In this document: piece after piece, positions 63,934 through 64,000 of the stretch
Numbering within the stretch: position 1 is the stretch's first letter
Layout: the number at the start of each line of letters is the position of its first letter
DNA from: JBFMFR01 sp040752025
Lineage (GTDB): Bacteria; Chloroflexota; Anaerolineae; Anaerolineales; UBA4823
NCBI GenBank assembly: GCA_040752025.1
Contig: JBFMFR010000012.1
Span: forward strand, 1 to 64,000
Length of the DNA stretch: 64,000 nucleotides
Direction of reading: 5' to 3'
The notes under the pieces: generated by a model
Seen by the model: the letters and a program-made list of their open reading frames with translations, nothing else
Database searches by the model: none
What the model was told of the DNA's origin: nothing
Position numbers and translations under genes: made by a program

Positions 63934-64000
63934 GATGTTTCCTCACATTATTATCATGGTCAAGAAGATCAGTGATTGGAAATTCCATGTCTTCAGTTTA

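Overview
The window reads as chromosomal DNA of a GC-rich, respiring or facultative bacterium. The most likely source is the Chloroflexota, class Anaerolineae. This is an inference from gene content, not a phylogeny: Thr/Pro-rich (TPTxTP) lipoprotein linkers, tandem DUF3048 lipoproteins, a giant multi-GAF histidine kinase, a PyrF-PyrE fusion, an ECF sigma factor next to a DUF5667 membrane protein, and TadE/TadG-like surface proteins carrying Ig-like domains. No phage, insertion sequence, CRISPR array or plasmid backbone was recognised.

Layout. 1-10.05 kb: a signalling block with a response regulator that has a degenerate GGDEF domain, a 2502-residue hybrid of about ten GAF domains with a PAS-HisKA-HATPase end, a CheY-like regulator, and an alpha/beta hydrolase whose nucleophile position is Gly. 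10.06-15.0 kb: a thiamine salvage operon (thiN-thiB-thiP-thiQ) under a TPP riboswitch that appears to act by hiding the thiN ribosome binding site. 15.1-19.5 kb: membrane proteins (DUF4126, DUF2085, a Cys-run mini-protein) and two tandem DUF3048 lipoproteins. 19.45-24.2 kb: a minus-strand UMP biosynthesis operon pyrC-pyrB-pyrFE-pyrD, preceded by a strong promoter and two intrinsic terminators in its leader (a probable attenuator). 24.3-27.3 kb: surE, an RRM protein with a terminator-like leader hairpin, a CarD-family regulator and a coiled-coil membrane protein. 27.3-33.2 kb: aconitase, then a folate group (folP, folK) with a thiolase. 33.4-38.2 kb: a GH1 glycosidase, a GNAT protein, and a translationally coupled trio (isochorismatase-like hydrolase, thioredoxin-reductase-like flavoprotein, RlmN-like radical SAM protein). 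38.3-42.7 kb: tRNA-Ser(GGA) and an SNF2 helicase with its SWIM-domain partner. 42.7-49.2 kb: an electron-transfer block (Rieske protein, cytochrome b, two diheme cytochromes c), with a molybdopterin-type Fe-S oxidoreductase and a small membrane protein divergent from it. 49.3-58.7 kb: a surface-structure locus (two near-duplicate TadG-like proteins, two TadE-like proteins, a large secreted protein, a DUF5667 protein and an ECF sigma factor), with the SRP RNA gene lying between the two TadG copies. 58.8-64 kb: polysaccharide flippase and sugar transferase, then a serine hydrolase and an MFS sugar-type transporter.

The regulatory signals are as informative as the genes. They include a TPP riboswitch with a complete Shine-Dalgarno-sequestering platform, a pyr leader with mutually exclusive pairings, three copies of a CTTRCA-N4-TGCAAG dyad upstream of the TadE/TadG genes, palindromes near surE and the GH1 gene, and several TATAAT-type boxes 8-9 nt before start codons, which suggests leaderless transcripts. 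All functional calls come from reading motifs by eye; no database search was run.
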